From Onishia niordana (GTDB lineage Bacteria > Pseudomonadota > Gammaproteobacteria > Pseudomonadales > Halomonadaceae), in assembly GCF_004798965.1 (NCBI RefSeq), contig NZ_SDSD01000005.1:237875-301874 (forward strand): a stretch of 64,000 nt of DNA, read 5' to 3'. Of the stretch, positions 18,466 to 26,260 are shown in pieces (position 1 is the stretch's first letter; each line of letters begins with the position of its first letter). Made by a program: the position numbers and the translations under genes. The notes under the pieces were generated by a model. The model saw nothing but the letters and a program-made list of their open reading frames with translations. It did not search any database and was not told the origin of the DNA.

Positions 18466-19407
18466 TCAGTTACGGTAGGTTGTCATGATAACCGATGCGG
18501 CCTGCGTTGTGGCCGAGGTGGATGCGCGCTGCTCCTCAAGGAAATCGAGTCCCTGCTCGATGGCCGTACCGGCGGTGAGAAAGGTGGTGAAATGGCCGCG
18601 CAGCCTGAGCCGATAAAGCGCGCTGGCAATGCCACGCTCACCCAGTGCCGCGCGGAAGTCTTCGGCCTGCTCGACCGGCACCAAACCGTCGAGGTTGCCG
18701 TGAAAAAGAAAGAAGGGCGGTGCGTTATTGCCAAGCTGGTGCAGCGGTGAAGCCTTGCGATAGCGAACCGGATATTCAGCCTGTGTGCCACCGATGAAGT
18801 CGGTAAGTAATCGGCCGTCGTCGAACGATAGTAGGTCCGTCGGTGTGCCGCCGGCCAGCACGCCAGCAAGTCGTGTCTCAGGGCCGCCATAGGGACTGTC
18901 GAGAGAATTGCCTGCCTCCAGCACGGCCATCAGGCTAATCAGATGGGCGCCGGAGGAGTAGCCGACGCCGATGATGCGGTCGGTATCGATCCGAAATCGT
19001 TCAGCTTGATCATGGATCCAGTGCATTGCCTGTTGAAGGTCATGGACCTGTGCGGGGAAGCGATAGGTGGGGGCAAAGCGGTAGTCAATATTGATGGCCA
19101 CGTAGCCGCGTTCCGCCAGGCGAGCGGCGATGGCGTCCATGTCGTGGCGATCACGACGCTGCCATCCGCCTCCATGTACTACCAGGGCGGCAGGTCTCAG
19201 GTCATTACCCGTCGTGGCCGGCAAATGGATGTCTGCCTGCAGGGTCTCGGGCCAGTCCGGCGGCGAATACGTCAAGGCATCGAGGCGCTGGGTGTCGGCG
19301 ACCGCAGGAGTCTCTTCGAAGCCAAGCGGATAGCTGCTGCAGCCAACCGCCAGGAGTGTCAGCATCATCGCGATCAGGTATCGGGTCAGCCGTAAAATGG
19401 CATGCAT
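18466..19407 (-). CDS. alpha/beta-hydrolase lipoprotein (HSL/esterase type)
   Basis: 313 residues with a lipoprotein signal (LLAVGC, Cys23), so probably anchored in the outer or inner membrane facing the periplasm. Hydrolase motifs: oxyanion HGGGW, nucleophile elbow GYSSG, acid in HGNLDGLVP, His in RLRGHFTTF. It belongs to the BD-FAE/HSL-like esterase group acting on carboxylic esters; the substrate cannot be told from sequence. It is the promoter-proximal gene before ansA. The pairing with a cytoplasmic asparaginase has no obvious biochemical logic. Confidence 0.8.
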   Translation of the reverse strand: MHAILRLTRYLIAMMLTLLAVGCSSYPLGFEETPAVADTQRLDALTYSPPDWPETLQADIHLPATTGNDLRPAALVVHGGGWQRRDRHDMDAIAARLAERGYVAINIDYRFAPTYRFPAQVHDLQQAMHWIHDQAERFRIDTDRIIGVGYSSGAHLISLMAVLEAGNSLDSPYGGPETRLAGVLAGGTPTDLLSFDDGRLLTDFIGGTQAEYPVRYRKASPLHQLGNNAPPFFLFHGNLDGLVPVEQAEDFRAALGERGIASALYRLRLRGHFTTFLTAGTAIEQGLDFLEEQRASTSATTQAASVIMTTYRN

Positions 19408-19510
19408 TGCATGGGCTCCGTCAGCCGATAAATACTCACTGTATAATGCTTGAATCGGTTTTGTATAGGATAGTGCCAGGGATGGGGGCTATGAAGAGTC
19501 GGTCTGAAAA

Positions 19511-19541
19511 CAAGAAAGGCGCCTTGCTGGCGCCTTTCTTG
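19511..19541 (-). terminator. intrinsic terminator of luxS-mtnN
   Basis: CAAGAAAGGCGCC / GGCGCCTTTCTTG stem with a 4-5 base loop; on the minus strand it runs into TTTCTTGTTTT. It starts 30 bases after the mtnN stop. Confidence 0.85.
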
Positions 19542-19570
19542 ACATGAGCGTTGTCACTGAGCGAGTAGTC

Positions 19571-20296
19571 TCAAGCACTCTCTGGTGTGTTCTCTACAGC
19601 GCCGAGTCGGGCGACCATCGCTTCTACCATCTGCGCAGAATGCTGCGCGGCCTGATCGATGAAGGATTTAAAGGAGACGTTCGACTCCTGCCCGGCGATG
19701 TCCGACAGGGCGCGAATGATCACGAAGGGGCAGCCATAGAGGTGGCAGGTTTGGGCGATGGCCGCGGCTTCCATTTCGGCGGCAATCATGGTCGGAAAGC
19801 GATCGCGAGTGCGCAATACCAATTCAGGGCAGGCCATGAAAACGTCGCCAGTCGCTATCAGGCCCTCGACGACCGTCAGGTTGCCGAGCGATTCGATGCA
19901 CTCCCTGGCGACCTCGACCAGCCTTTTATCGGGCAGGTAGGCCGCCGGCATCTTGGGCACCTGGCCGTGCTCATAGCCGAACACGACAGCATCCACATCG
20001 TGGTGACGCACCTCGGATGATATGACGACATCACCCACGGAGAGGCCCTCGCCGAATCCGCCCGCGGAACCGGTATTGATGACCACGTCCGGCTTGTATA
20101 CGTCCAGCAGCAGGGTCGTCCCAACAGCAGCATTCACTTTACCGATGCCGGATTGGAGGATCACGACCTCGACGCCTTGGAGACGTCCGGTATGGAACGT
20201 ACAGCCCACATGGTGACGCGTCCGGCTATCCTCCAGACGAGAGGCCAATAGCGCTACCTCCTCGGCCATGGCGCCGATGATGCCAATCTTGCTCAT
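19571..20296 (-). CDS. mtnN: 5'-methylthioadenosine/S-adenosylhomocysteine nucleosidase
   Basis: A 241-residue nucleosidase (Pfs) that removes adenine from S-adenosylhomocysteine and methylthioadenosine, producing S-ribosylhomocysteine for LuxS. Motifs: KIGIIGAMAEEVALL at the N-terminus, NTGSAGGF, the catalytic region AAEMEAAAIAQ and RALSDIAG with the catalytic Asp. The start at MSKIG (20296) matches the family; ATG 20317 would overlap luxS less tightly with the family N-terminus but has a GAG at a suitable distance. It directly follows luxS (26-base gap), giving an activated-methyl-cycle operon. Confidence 0.95.
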   Translation of the reverse strand: MSKIGIIGAMAEEVALLASRLEDSRTRHHVGCTFHTGRLQGVEVVILQSGIGKVNAAVGTTLLLDVYKPDVVINTGSAGGFGEGLSVGDVVISSEVRHHDVDAVVFGYEHGQVPKMPAAYLPDKRLVEVARECIESLGNLTVVEGLIATGDVFMACPELVLRTRDRFPTMIAAEMEAAAIAQTCHLYGCPFVIIRALSDIAGQESNVSFKSFIDQAAQHSAQMVEAMVARLGAVENTPESA

Positions 20297-20321
20297 TTCG
20301 TGCGTCGCTCCGGTCATCGGA

Positions 20322-20789
20322 TCACTCAAAAATCAGCTGCCATTCGTCACGCTTGGCCAGAAAGCCGCGGGCGATTTCCTTGGCGCCTTCAAGACTATGG
20401 CTGGCGGCCCAGCCGCACTGCATTTCATTGCAGGCCGGCACTTCATCAGCTTGCAGCACGTCCTCGAGGGTCTTCTCGATCAGTGTGAGGATGCCATCGT
20501 AGTCATCATGGTTGATCATCGCCCAGTAGAAGCCGGTCTGGCAGCCCATCGGGCTGATGTCGACGACCTTGTCAGTATGGTTGCGCGACATCTCAGCCAT
20601 GAGGTGCTCCAGAGAGTGCAACCCCGGCATGTCCATGTGATTCTGATTGGGCTGGCAAATGCGCATGTCATACTTGTAGATCTCGTCGCCATGCAGGCCA
20701 ACGGTCACGCCGGCCAGGCGGACATAGGGCGCTTTGACCTTGGTGTGGTCGAGATTGAAGCTTTCGACGTTCATCTTCTGGTCGTTCAT
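20322..20789 (-). CDS. luxS: S-ribosylhomocysteine lyase (AI-2 synthase)
   Basis: 155 residues. Splits S-ribosylhomocysteine into homocysteine and DPD, the autoinducer-2 precursor. The metal-binding HSLEHLMAE (HxxEH) and the catalytic-Cys motif PMGCQTGFY are intact, and [18 protein letters not shown] near the end supplies the remaining conserved residues. The ATG at 20789 (MNDQKM) has GAGG 9 bases upstream; Met11 lacks a ribosome site. The leader (20823-20850) holds a 7-bp hairpin TCGCCCC/GGGGCGA. Whether it acts as a signal gene or only as methyl-cycle detoxification cannot be decided from sequence; no lsr or luxP genes are near. Confidence 0.97.
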   Translation of the reverse strand: MNDQKMNVESFNLDHTKVKAPYVRLAGVTVGLHGDEIYKYDMRICQPNQNHMDMPGLHSLEHLMAEMSRNHTDKVVDISPMGCQTGFYWAMINHDDYDGILTLIEKTLEDVLQADEVPACNEMQCGWAASHSLEGAKEIARGFLAKRDEWQLIFE

Positions 20790-20929
20790 GTCACCTGACC
20801 TCATGGTACAAATTGATGTGTATCGCCCCGTTGACGATAGCCCTGGGGCGAAAAGCGTAGAGTCTAACCCAAGGCGACGTCTGGCGCATGGGCTGCGCCG
20901 CTGTTAGCGGGTCGGTCTTCAACTGGAAG

Positions 20930-21796
20930 CTATTCGGCCTTCATGGGGTCATGACGCTCGGCGGCGTAGAGGGTGTTCTCAAGTAGTGAGGCGACCGTCA
21001 TCGGTCCTACGCCCCCGGGTACCGGTGTGATGTAGCTGGCGCGCTCCGCCGCCGGCGTGAATTCCACGTCACCGATCAGTGTGCCGTCATCATTGCGGTT
21101 AATGCCGACGTCGATAACGATGGCGCCTTCTTTTACCCACTCACCTTTGACGAGCCCCGGTTTGCCGACGGCCACCACCAGCAAATCGGCACGACGCACT
21201 TGAGCCTCCAGGTCCTTGGTGAAGCGATGGCAGACAGTGGCGGTGCAGCCTGCAAACATCAGCTCCAGTGCCATCGGTCGGCCCACGATGTTAGAAGCGC
21301 CGACGATGGTCGCATCCAGGCCGCGCACCTTGATGCCAGATTTTTGAAGCAGTGTCATGACCCCCTTGGGTGTGCAAGGCCGAAGCAGTGGCATGCGCTG
21401 AGCCAGTCGGCCGAGGTTGTAAGGGTGGAAACCATCGACATCCTTGCCAGGCAGGATGCGCTCAAGGATTGGCCGCGGGTCGAGATGCTCGGGTAATGGC
21501 AACTGGACCAGAATGCCGTCGACGCGCTCGTCGGCGTTCAGCTCGTCGACCAAGGCTTCAAGCGCGGTCTGGGTAGTGTCCGCTGGCAGATGGTGGCGAA
21601 AAGACAAGATACCGGCCTCTTCGCAGGCGAGATGCTTGTGGCGAACATAGACTTCGGATGCCGGGTCTTCGCCGACCAGCACCACGGCAAGCCCTGGCCT
21701 GCGTGCACCGGATTCGCGGCGGGCCTCTACCTGGCGGGCAACCTGTTGACGAACTTGAGCGGCAATAGCCTTGCCATCGATCAGCTGGGCGGACAT
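20930..21796 (-). CDS. folD: bifunctional methylene-THF dehydrogenase / methenyl-THF cyclohydrolase
   Basis: A 288-residue FolD interconverting 5,10-methylene-THF and 10-formyl-THF with NADP. It shows the catalytic Tyr/Lys segment [29 protein letters not shown], the GASNIVGRP nucleotide-binding turn and the C-terminal [18 protein letters not shown]. The ATG at 21796 has AGGGA 7 bases upstream; the longer frame is not family-like. Divergent from the tRNA operon; the pairing of folD with downstream tRNAs and tig-clpPX is common in gammaproteobacteria. Confidence 0.96.
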   Translation of the reverse strand: MSAQLIDGKAIAAQVRQQVARQVEARRESGARRPGLAVVLVGEDPASEVYVRHKHLACEEAGILSFRHHLPADTTQTALEALVDELNADERVDGILVQLPLPEHLDPRPILERILPGKDVDGFHPYNLGRLAQRMPLLRPCTPKGVMTLLQKSGIKVRGLDATIVGASNIVGRPMALELMFAGCTATVCHRFTKDLEAQVRRADLLVVAVGKPGLVKGEWVKEGAIVIDVGINRNDDGTLIGDVEFTPAAERASYITPVPGGVGPMTVASLLENTLYAAERHDPMKAE

Positions 21797-21936
21797 CGGT
21801 GTTTCCCTAGAAGGTAAGGCGGCAGGCCGTTGGGTGGGCGTACCTGCTGCGGGCGACAAAAGAGTAATGTCGCCAATTTTCGCATGTGCTGGCCTCGAGT
21901 CAAAGCATGCTTGTTGAGAGAGTGTGCGCTAAGGGC

Positions 21937-21964
21937 TTGACCAGCGGGCAAGGATGCGTAGAAT
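21937..21964 (+). promoter_or_regulatory. tRNA operon promoter
   Basis: TTGACC, 16-base spacer, TAGAAT, followed by a GC-rich discriminator (ACGCTCCGC), the pattern expected of a stringently controlled stable-RNA promoter. It lies 56 bases upstream of tRNA-Pro. Confidence 0.8.
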
Positions 21965-22019
21965 ACGCTCCGCATTGAGGCGAGAGAGAGCCGCGTCAAT
22001 GCAGTGCAACATATGATAT

Positions 22020-22096
22020 CGGGATGTAGCGCAGTCTGGTAGCGCGCCTGCTTTGGGAGCAGGATGTCGGGGGTTCGAATCCCTCCATCCCGACCA
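22020..22096 (+). tRNA. tRNA-Pro (anticodon UGG)
   Basis: A complete cloverleaf of 77 nt. Acceptor stem CGGGATG/CATCCCG, anticodon loop CTTTGGGAG with TGG, T-arm GGGGGTTCGAATCCCTC, encoded CCA end. Confidence 0.97.
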
Positions 22097-22166
22097 TTTA
22101 AGTCATTGATTTGCCGAATAAAATTTTTGACTACCGTTGCATGCAAGAGTTTAGAGGCTTTAGAAT

Positions 22167-22243
22167 GCGCTCATAGCTCAATTGGATAGAGCAACGGCCT
22201 TCTAAGCCGTAGGTTGCAGGTTCGAGCCCTGCTGGGCGCGCCA
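22167..22243 (+). tRNA. tRNA-Arg (anticodon UCU)
   Basis: 77 nt. Acceptor stem GCGCTCA/TGGGCGC, anticodon loop CTTCTAAG with TCT, T-arm GCAGGTTCGAGCCCTGC, discriminator G, encoded CCA. Reads the rare AGA codon (and AGG by wobble). Confidence 0.97.
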
Positions 22244-22298
22244 CTTATCAGTTAAGTGGTCAGCAGCAAGGCAAGTGCCTGGTTAAGCAAGTCGATAT

Positions 22299-22374
22299 GG
22301 TGGATGTAGCTCAGTGGTAGAGCCCCGGATTGTGGTTCCGGTGGTCGTGGGTTCGATCCCCATCATCCACCCCA
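22299..22374 (+). tRNA. tRNA-His (anticodon GUG)
   Basis: 76 nt including the extra G(-1) opposite C73 that is diagnostic of tRNA-His. Acceptor GTGGATG/CATCCAC, anticodon loop TTGTGGT with GTG, T-arm GTGGGTTCGATCCCCAT, encoded CCA. The order Pro-Arg-His suggests one transcript. Confidence 0.97.
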
Positions 22375-22542
22375 TGACTTCCTTCTTGTTGTGTCTCATA
22401 TTCCCTTCCTATCAAGATTCGCGACCTATGGGTTCGAGTCTCTCAGTCATGTCTATGTTTTGTGATGTGCCTTTTATCCAAGGCAAGGCCGGCGCTGTAT
22501 GTCATTTGGGCTTCGGGTGAATAGGTTTTTTGCTCCCGCACC

Positions 22543-22570
22543 CTTGTAACAGTGCATCGCGCCCCCATAG
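22543..22570 (+). promoter_or_regulatory. sigma-32-like heat-shock promoter before tig
   Basis: CTTGTAA, 13-base spacer, CCCCATAG: close to the RpoH consensus CTTGAAA-N11-16-CCCCATNT. It lies about 100 bases upstream of the tig start. A sigma-70 promoter could also be present in this 297-base gap. Confidence 0.6.
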
Positions 22571-22671
22571 TCATGGCATTGCGCTTGCCAGCGTGCATCG
22601 GGGTTCTTAGAATTAATCCCCTTTGATCATTCAACGCTTTTTTCGAACGCCCCAGTGGTAGAGGACTATTC

Positions 22672-24018
22672 ATGCAAGTTTCCGTCGAACCGACCTCCAA
22701 GATCGAACGTCGCGTTAAGGTTCAAGTCCCGGCGGCCGAGATCGATCAGGCCGTCGAGTCTCGCCTCAAGGATACCGCCAAGAGTGCGCGCCTGAATGGC
22801 TTCCGCCCAGGCAAGGTGCCGATGGCTGTAGTCCGTCAGCGCTACGGTCAAGACGCGCGCAATGAAGTGGTGGGCGAAGTGATGCGTGAGCGTTATGTTC
22901 AAGCCATCACTCAGGAAAACCTCAACCCGGCGGGCTACCCCGAGATTGAGCCGACCGTGAACGAGAGCGGCAAGGATCTTGAATTTGTCGCGACGCTGGA
23001 AATCTATCCAGAAGTCGAGCTGGCAAGCATTGAGGGTGCCGAAGTTGAGCGCCCGGTTGTCGAAGTGACTGATGCTGATGTCGAGCAAATGATCGAGACC
23101 CTGCGCAAGCAGAATGCCAGCTGGGCCGAAGTCGATCGTGCTGCCGAAGACGGCGATCAGGTCACTCTCGATTTCCAGGGCTTCCTGGGCGACGAGCCAT
23201 TCGAAGGTGGCAGTGCCGAGAATCACGACCTGGTGATCGGTTCCGGCAGCTTCATCCCGGGCTTTGAAGAGCAGCTGGTCGGCGTTAAGGCCGGTGATGA
23301 GACCGAGATCAAGGTGACCTTCCCGGAAGATTACCAGGCCGAGAACCTGGCCGGTCAGGATGCCACCTTCAAGGTCAAGGTCCACAAGGTCAGCGCACAA
23401 GAGCTGCCGGCGATCGATGAGGCCTTCATCCAGCAGTTTGGTGTCGAAGGTGGCGATATCGATACCTTCCAGGCCGAGATCAAGAAGAATATGACTCGCG
23501 AAGCCAGTCAGGCTGTCGATAACCGCGTCAAGCAGCAGGTGCTCGATGCGCTGAAGAAAGCCAACGACATCCCGGCGCCGCAGGCTCTTGTTCAGCAGGA
23601 AACTGATGCGCTCAAGCGCCAGGCTGCCCAACAGTTTGGTCTGGGTGAAGACTTCGATGTTTCTCAGCTGCCCAACGAGCTGTTCGCCGAGCAGGCCAAG
23701 AGCCGCGTTCAGGTCGGTCTGCTGCTGGCGGAAGTCATCAAGGTTCACGAAGCAGATGCATCCGACGATGAGATCAGGGCCAAGGTCGAGGAATTGTCTC
23801 AGCAGTATGAAGACCCGCAGCAGGTCATCGATTACTACATGAGCAATGATGAGCTCAAGAATCAGCTGAAATCGTCGATTCTAGAAGAGAAGGCTGTCGC
23901 AGTGCTGCTTGATCAGGCGACCGTTAAGGATGTCGAGATGTCCTACGAGGAGGCTCTGCAGGCGGCTCAGCAGCAAGAAGAAGCCGCTGAGGAAGAAGAG
24001 GAAGACGCCAAGGCGTGA
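22672..24018 (+). CDS. tig: trigger factor, ribosome-associated chaperone and PPIase
   Basis: A 448-residue trigger factor (E. coli 432). The ribosome-docking signature GFRPGKVP is at 43-50; the FKBP-type PPIase domain is at about 155-245 (DGDQVTLDFQGFLGDEPFEGG region), followed by the long helical chaperone arms. The C-terminus is very acidic (QQEEAAEEEEEDAKA). AGAGGA before the ATG. It binds nascent chains at the exit tunnel. It heads the tig-clpP-clpX-lon-hupB-ppiD block, all on the plus strand. Confidence 0.98.
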   Translation: MQVSVEPTSKIERRVKVQVPAAEIDQAVESRLKDTAKSARLNGFRPGKVPMAVVRQRYGQDARNEVVGEVMRERYVQAITQENLNPAGYPEIEPTVNESGKDLEFVATLEIYPEVELASIEGAEVERPVVEVTDADVEQMIETLRKQNASWAEVDRAAEDGDQVTLDFQGFLGDEPFEGGSAENHDLVIGSGSFIPGFEEQLVGVKAGDETEIKVTFPEDYQAENLAGQDATFKVKVHKVSAQELPAIDEAFIQQFGVEGGDIDTFQAEIKKNMTREASQAVDNRVKQQVLDALKKANDIPAPQALVQQETDALKRQAAQQFGLGEDFDVSQLPNELFAEQAKSRVQVGLLLAEVIKVHEADASDDEIRAKVEELSQQYEDPQQVIDYYMSNDELKNQLKSSILEEKAVAVLLDQATVKDVEMSYEEALQAAQQQEEAAEEEEEDAKA

Positions 24019-24036
24019 TTGGCGACAACAGTCGTT

Positions 24037-24062
24037 GGCAGTCAGGCTTCGGTCTGACTGCC
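24037..24062 (+). terminator. hairpin between tig and clpP
   Basis: Perfect 9-bp stem GGCAGTCAG / CTGACTGCC with a UUCG-containing loop, 19 bases after the tig stop. Only CATGCTTT follows, so it may attenuate or protect the tig mRNA end more than terminate. Confidence 0.55.
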
Positions 24063-24137
24063 AGTCATGCTTTACTGTCTTCATGACGCCGCGTAGGCGG
24101 GGTCAAAATCCAGTCTCAGGATGAAGGATGTCACACA

Positions 24138-24758
24138 ATGGGCAACGAGTCCGATATTCAAAACGCTGGCGGCTTAGTGCCGATGGTGGTCGAGCAGAGC
24201 GCACGCGGTGAGCGCTCCTACGACATCTACTCGCGCCTGCTCAAGGAGCGTGTGATCTTCTTGGTTGGACCGGTGGAAGACTACACGGCTAACCTTGTGG
24301 TAGCGCAGTTGTTGTTCCTTGAGTCCGAGAACCCGGACAAGGACATCCACCTGTACATCAATTCGCCGGGTGGTTCCGTCACGGCGGGTATGTCGATCTA
24401 CGACACCATGCAGTTCATCAAGCCTGACGTCTCGACCGTCTGTATCGGTCAGGCGGCAAGCATGGGAGCATTACTGCTGGCCGGGGGTGCCAAAGGCAAG
24501 CGTTATTGCCTGCCGAATTCGCGCATGATGATTCACCAGCCGCTGGGTGGTTACCAGGGCCAGGCCTCGGATATCGAGATCCACACCAAGGAAATTCTCA
24601 GTATCCGTAAGCGCCTCAATCAAATCCTTGCCGATCATACCGGTCAGGATTTCGAGACCATCGCCAAGGATACCGATCGTGATAACTTCATGACCGGTGA
24701 GCAGGCTGCTGAATACGGCCTGATTGATGCCATGCTGGAGAAACGCCCGGCATCCTGA
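24138..24758 (+). CDS. clpP: ATP-dependent Clp protease proteolytic subunit
   Basis: A 206-residue serine protease that forms the tetradecameric chamber for ClpX and ClpA. Catalytic Ser108 in [10 protein letters not shown], His133 in MIHQPLGG and the Asp in KDTDRDNF are present; the N-terminal axial-loop segment [21 protein letters not shown] is typical (quoted here in part: [13 protein letters not shown]). AAGGA 9 bases before the ATG. It is followed 76 bases later by clpX. Confidence 0.98.
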   Translation: MGNESDIQNAGGLVPMVVEQSARGERSYDIYSRLLKERVIFLVGPVEDYTANLVVAQLLFLESENPDKDIHLYINSPGGSVTAGMSIYDTMQFIKPDVSTVCIGQAASMGALLLAGGAKGKRYCLPNSRMMIHQPLGGYQGQASDIEIHTKEILSIRKRLNQILADHTGQDFETIAKDTDRDNFMTGEQAAEYGLIDAMLEKRPAS

Positions 24759-24834
24759 TAGCGTGAGATACATCTCCAGCCACGATATGCAACTCCGGCG
24801 GCCGTTAGGTCGCCGTCCGTAGAGAGGTACGCAA

Positions 24835-26115
24835 ATGGCCGACGGCAAAGGTAAGGACGAGAGCGGCAAGCTGCTGTACTGCTCGTTTTGTGGCAAGAAC
24901 CAGAACGAAGTTCGTAAGCTGATCGCTGGCCCGTCCGTCTATATCTGCGATGAGTGCGTCGACCTGTGCAACGACATCATCCGCGAGGAGGTCCTTGAGG
25001 CCGATGCTGAAAGCGATGAAGATCGCCTGCCGGCCCCGCGGGAGATTCGTCACACCCTCGATGATTATGTGATAGGCCAAGACCGCGCCAAGATGGTGTT
25101 GTCGGTGGCGGTCTACAATCATTACAAGCGTCTGCGTGCCGAGGTGAAGAGCGACGAGGTGGAGCTTGGTAAGTCCAATATCCTCCTGATCGGTCCGACC
25201 GGCAGCGGTAAGACGCTGCTTGCCGAAACGCTGGCACGCTTGCTGAATGTGCCCTTCACCATCGCCGATGCCACGACCCTCACCGAGGCGGGCTATGTCG
25301 GTGAAGATGTCGAGAACATCATCCAGAAGCTGCTGCAGAAGTGTGACTACGATGTCGACAAGGCGCAGAAGGGCATTGTCTATATCGATGAGATCGACAA
25401 GATCTCGCGCAAGTCTGACAATCCTTCCATCACTCGTGATGTGTCGGGTGAGGGCGTGCAGCAGGCATTGCTTAAGCTGATCGAAGGCACGACGGCTTCA
25501 GTACCGCCACAGGGCGGGCGTAAACACCCGCAGCAAGAATTTCTGCAGGTCGATACCGGCAATATCCTGTTCATTGTTGGCGGTGCTTTCGCTGGTTTGG
25601 ACAAGGTGATTCGCGAGCGCGCCGAGAAGGGTGGTATCGGTTTCAACGCCGAGGTGAAAACCAAGGATGAAACCAAGGGTGTCGGCGATCTGCTGCTCGA
25701 TGTCGAGCCAGATGACCTGGTCAAGTTTGGTTTGATTCCCGAGTTCGTGGGGCGCTTGCCGGTCATTGCGACGCTTACCGAGCTCACCGAGGATGCGCTG
25801 ATCGAGATCCTCACTGAGCCTAAGAACTCGCTCATCAAGCAGTATGTCAAGCTGTTCGAGATGGAAGGCGTGGACCTCGACTTCAGAGAAGAGGCGCTGC
25901 GGGCCGTTGCCAAAAAGGCCATGTCGCGCAAGACCGGAGCGCGTGGTTTGCGTTCGATCCTCGAAGCGGTGCTGCTCGATACCATGTACGAGATTCCGTC
26001 GCTTGAGGGTGTCACCAAGGTGGTGATCGACGACGCCGTGATTCGCGGCGAAAGCGAGCCATTGCTGATCTACTCTCAACAGGAAGACGGCAAGGTGGCG
26101 GGCAAGGACGGCTAA
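24835..26115 (+). CDS. clpX: ATP-dependent Clp protease ATP-binding subunit ClpX
   Basis: A 426-residue AAA+ unfoldase. The N-terminal C4 zinc domain (CSFCGKN...YICDEC, 15-42) recruits substrates and adaptors. Walker A GPTGSGKT, Walker [11 protein letters not shown] and sensor residues are intact, and the IGF loop that docks on ClpP is present (GGIGFNAEV). GAGAGG before the ATG. Ended by the hairpin at 26135-26162, which separates it from lon. Confidence 0.98.
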   Translation: MADGKGKDESGKLLYCSFCGKNQNEVRKLIAGPSVYICDECVDLCNDIIREEVLEADAESDEDRLPAPREIRHTLDDYVIGQDRAKMVLSVAVYNHYKRLRAEVKSDEVELGKSNILLIGPTGSGKTLLAETLARLLNVPFTIADATTLTEAGYVGEDVENIIQKLLQKCDYDVDKAQKGIVYIDEIDKISRKSDNPSITRDVSGEGVQQALLKLIEGTTASVPPQGGRKHPQQEFLQVDTGNILFIVGGAFAGLDKVIRERAEKGGIGFNAEVKTKDETKGVGDLLLDVEPDDLVKFGLIPEFVGRLPVIATLTELTEDALIEILTEPKNSLIKQYVKLFEMEGVDLDFREEALRAVAKKAMSRKTGARGLRSILEAVLLDTMYEIPSLEGVTKVVIDDAVIRGESEPLLIYSQQEDGKVAGKDG

Positions 26116-26134
26116 GGCCGCTCCCCTCCGAAGC

Positions 26135-26162
26135 AGGGGCCGCATCTGCGGCCCCTTTTTTT
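26135..26162 (+). terminator. intrinsic terminator after clpX
   Basis: GGGGCCGCA / TGCGGCCCC stem with a 2-3 base loop followed by seven T residues, 20 bases after the clpX stop. Confidence 0.9.
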
Positions 26163-26195
26163 CGCGCGCTTTTGCCCTGGCGGTCTGTCCCCGCG

Positions 26196-26224
26196 CTTGC
26201 AATGGGCGCGCGCTGCCCCCATCA
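26196..26224 (+). promoter_or_regulatory. sigma-32-like heat-shock promoter of lon
   Basis: CTTGCAA, 14-base spacer, CCCCATCA, close to the RpoH consensus, 37 bases upstream of the lon start. lon is a classical RpoH regulon member, which supports the call. Confidence 0.75.
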
Positions 26225-26260
26225 CCTGTTCAATCATTCGAGCATTGAGGAACGTCTGCG

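Noticed and set aside
20823..20850. Riboswitch in the luxS leader
   Set aside because: Only a 7-bp hairpin is visible; no SAM or SAH riboswitch core could be traced.
21781..22146. Minus-strand reading frame with GGIRTPDILLPKQARYQTAL
   Set aside because: This peptide is a well-known artefact from the antisense of tRNA-Pro; it overlaps the tRNA and its promoter.
22425..22450. T-arm-like GGGTTCGAGTC after tRNA-His, possible tRNA relic
   Set aside because: No acceptor stem, anticodon arm or D-arm can be built around it.
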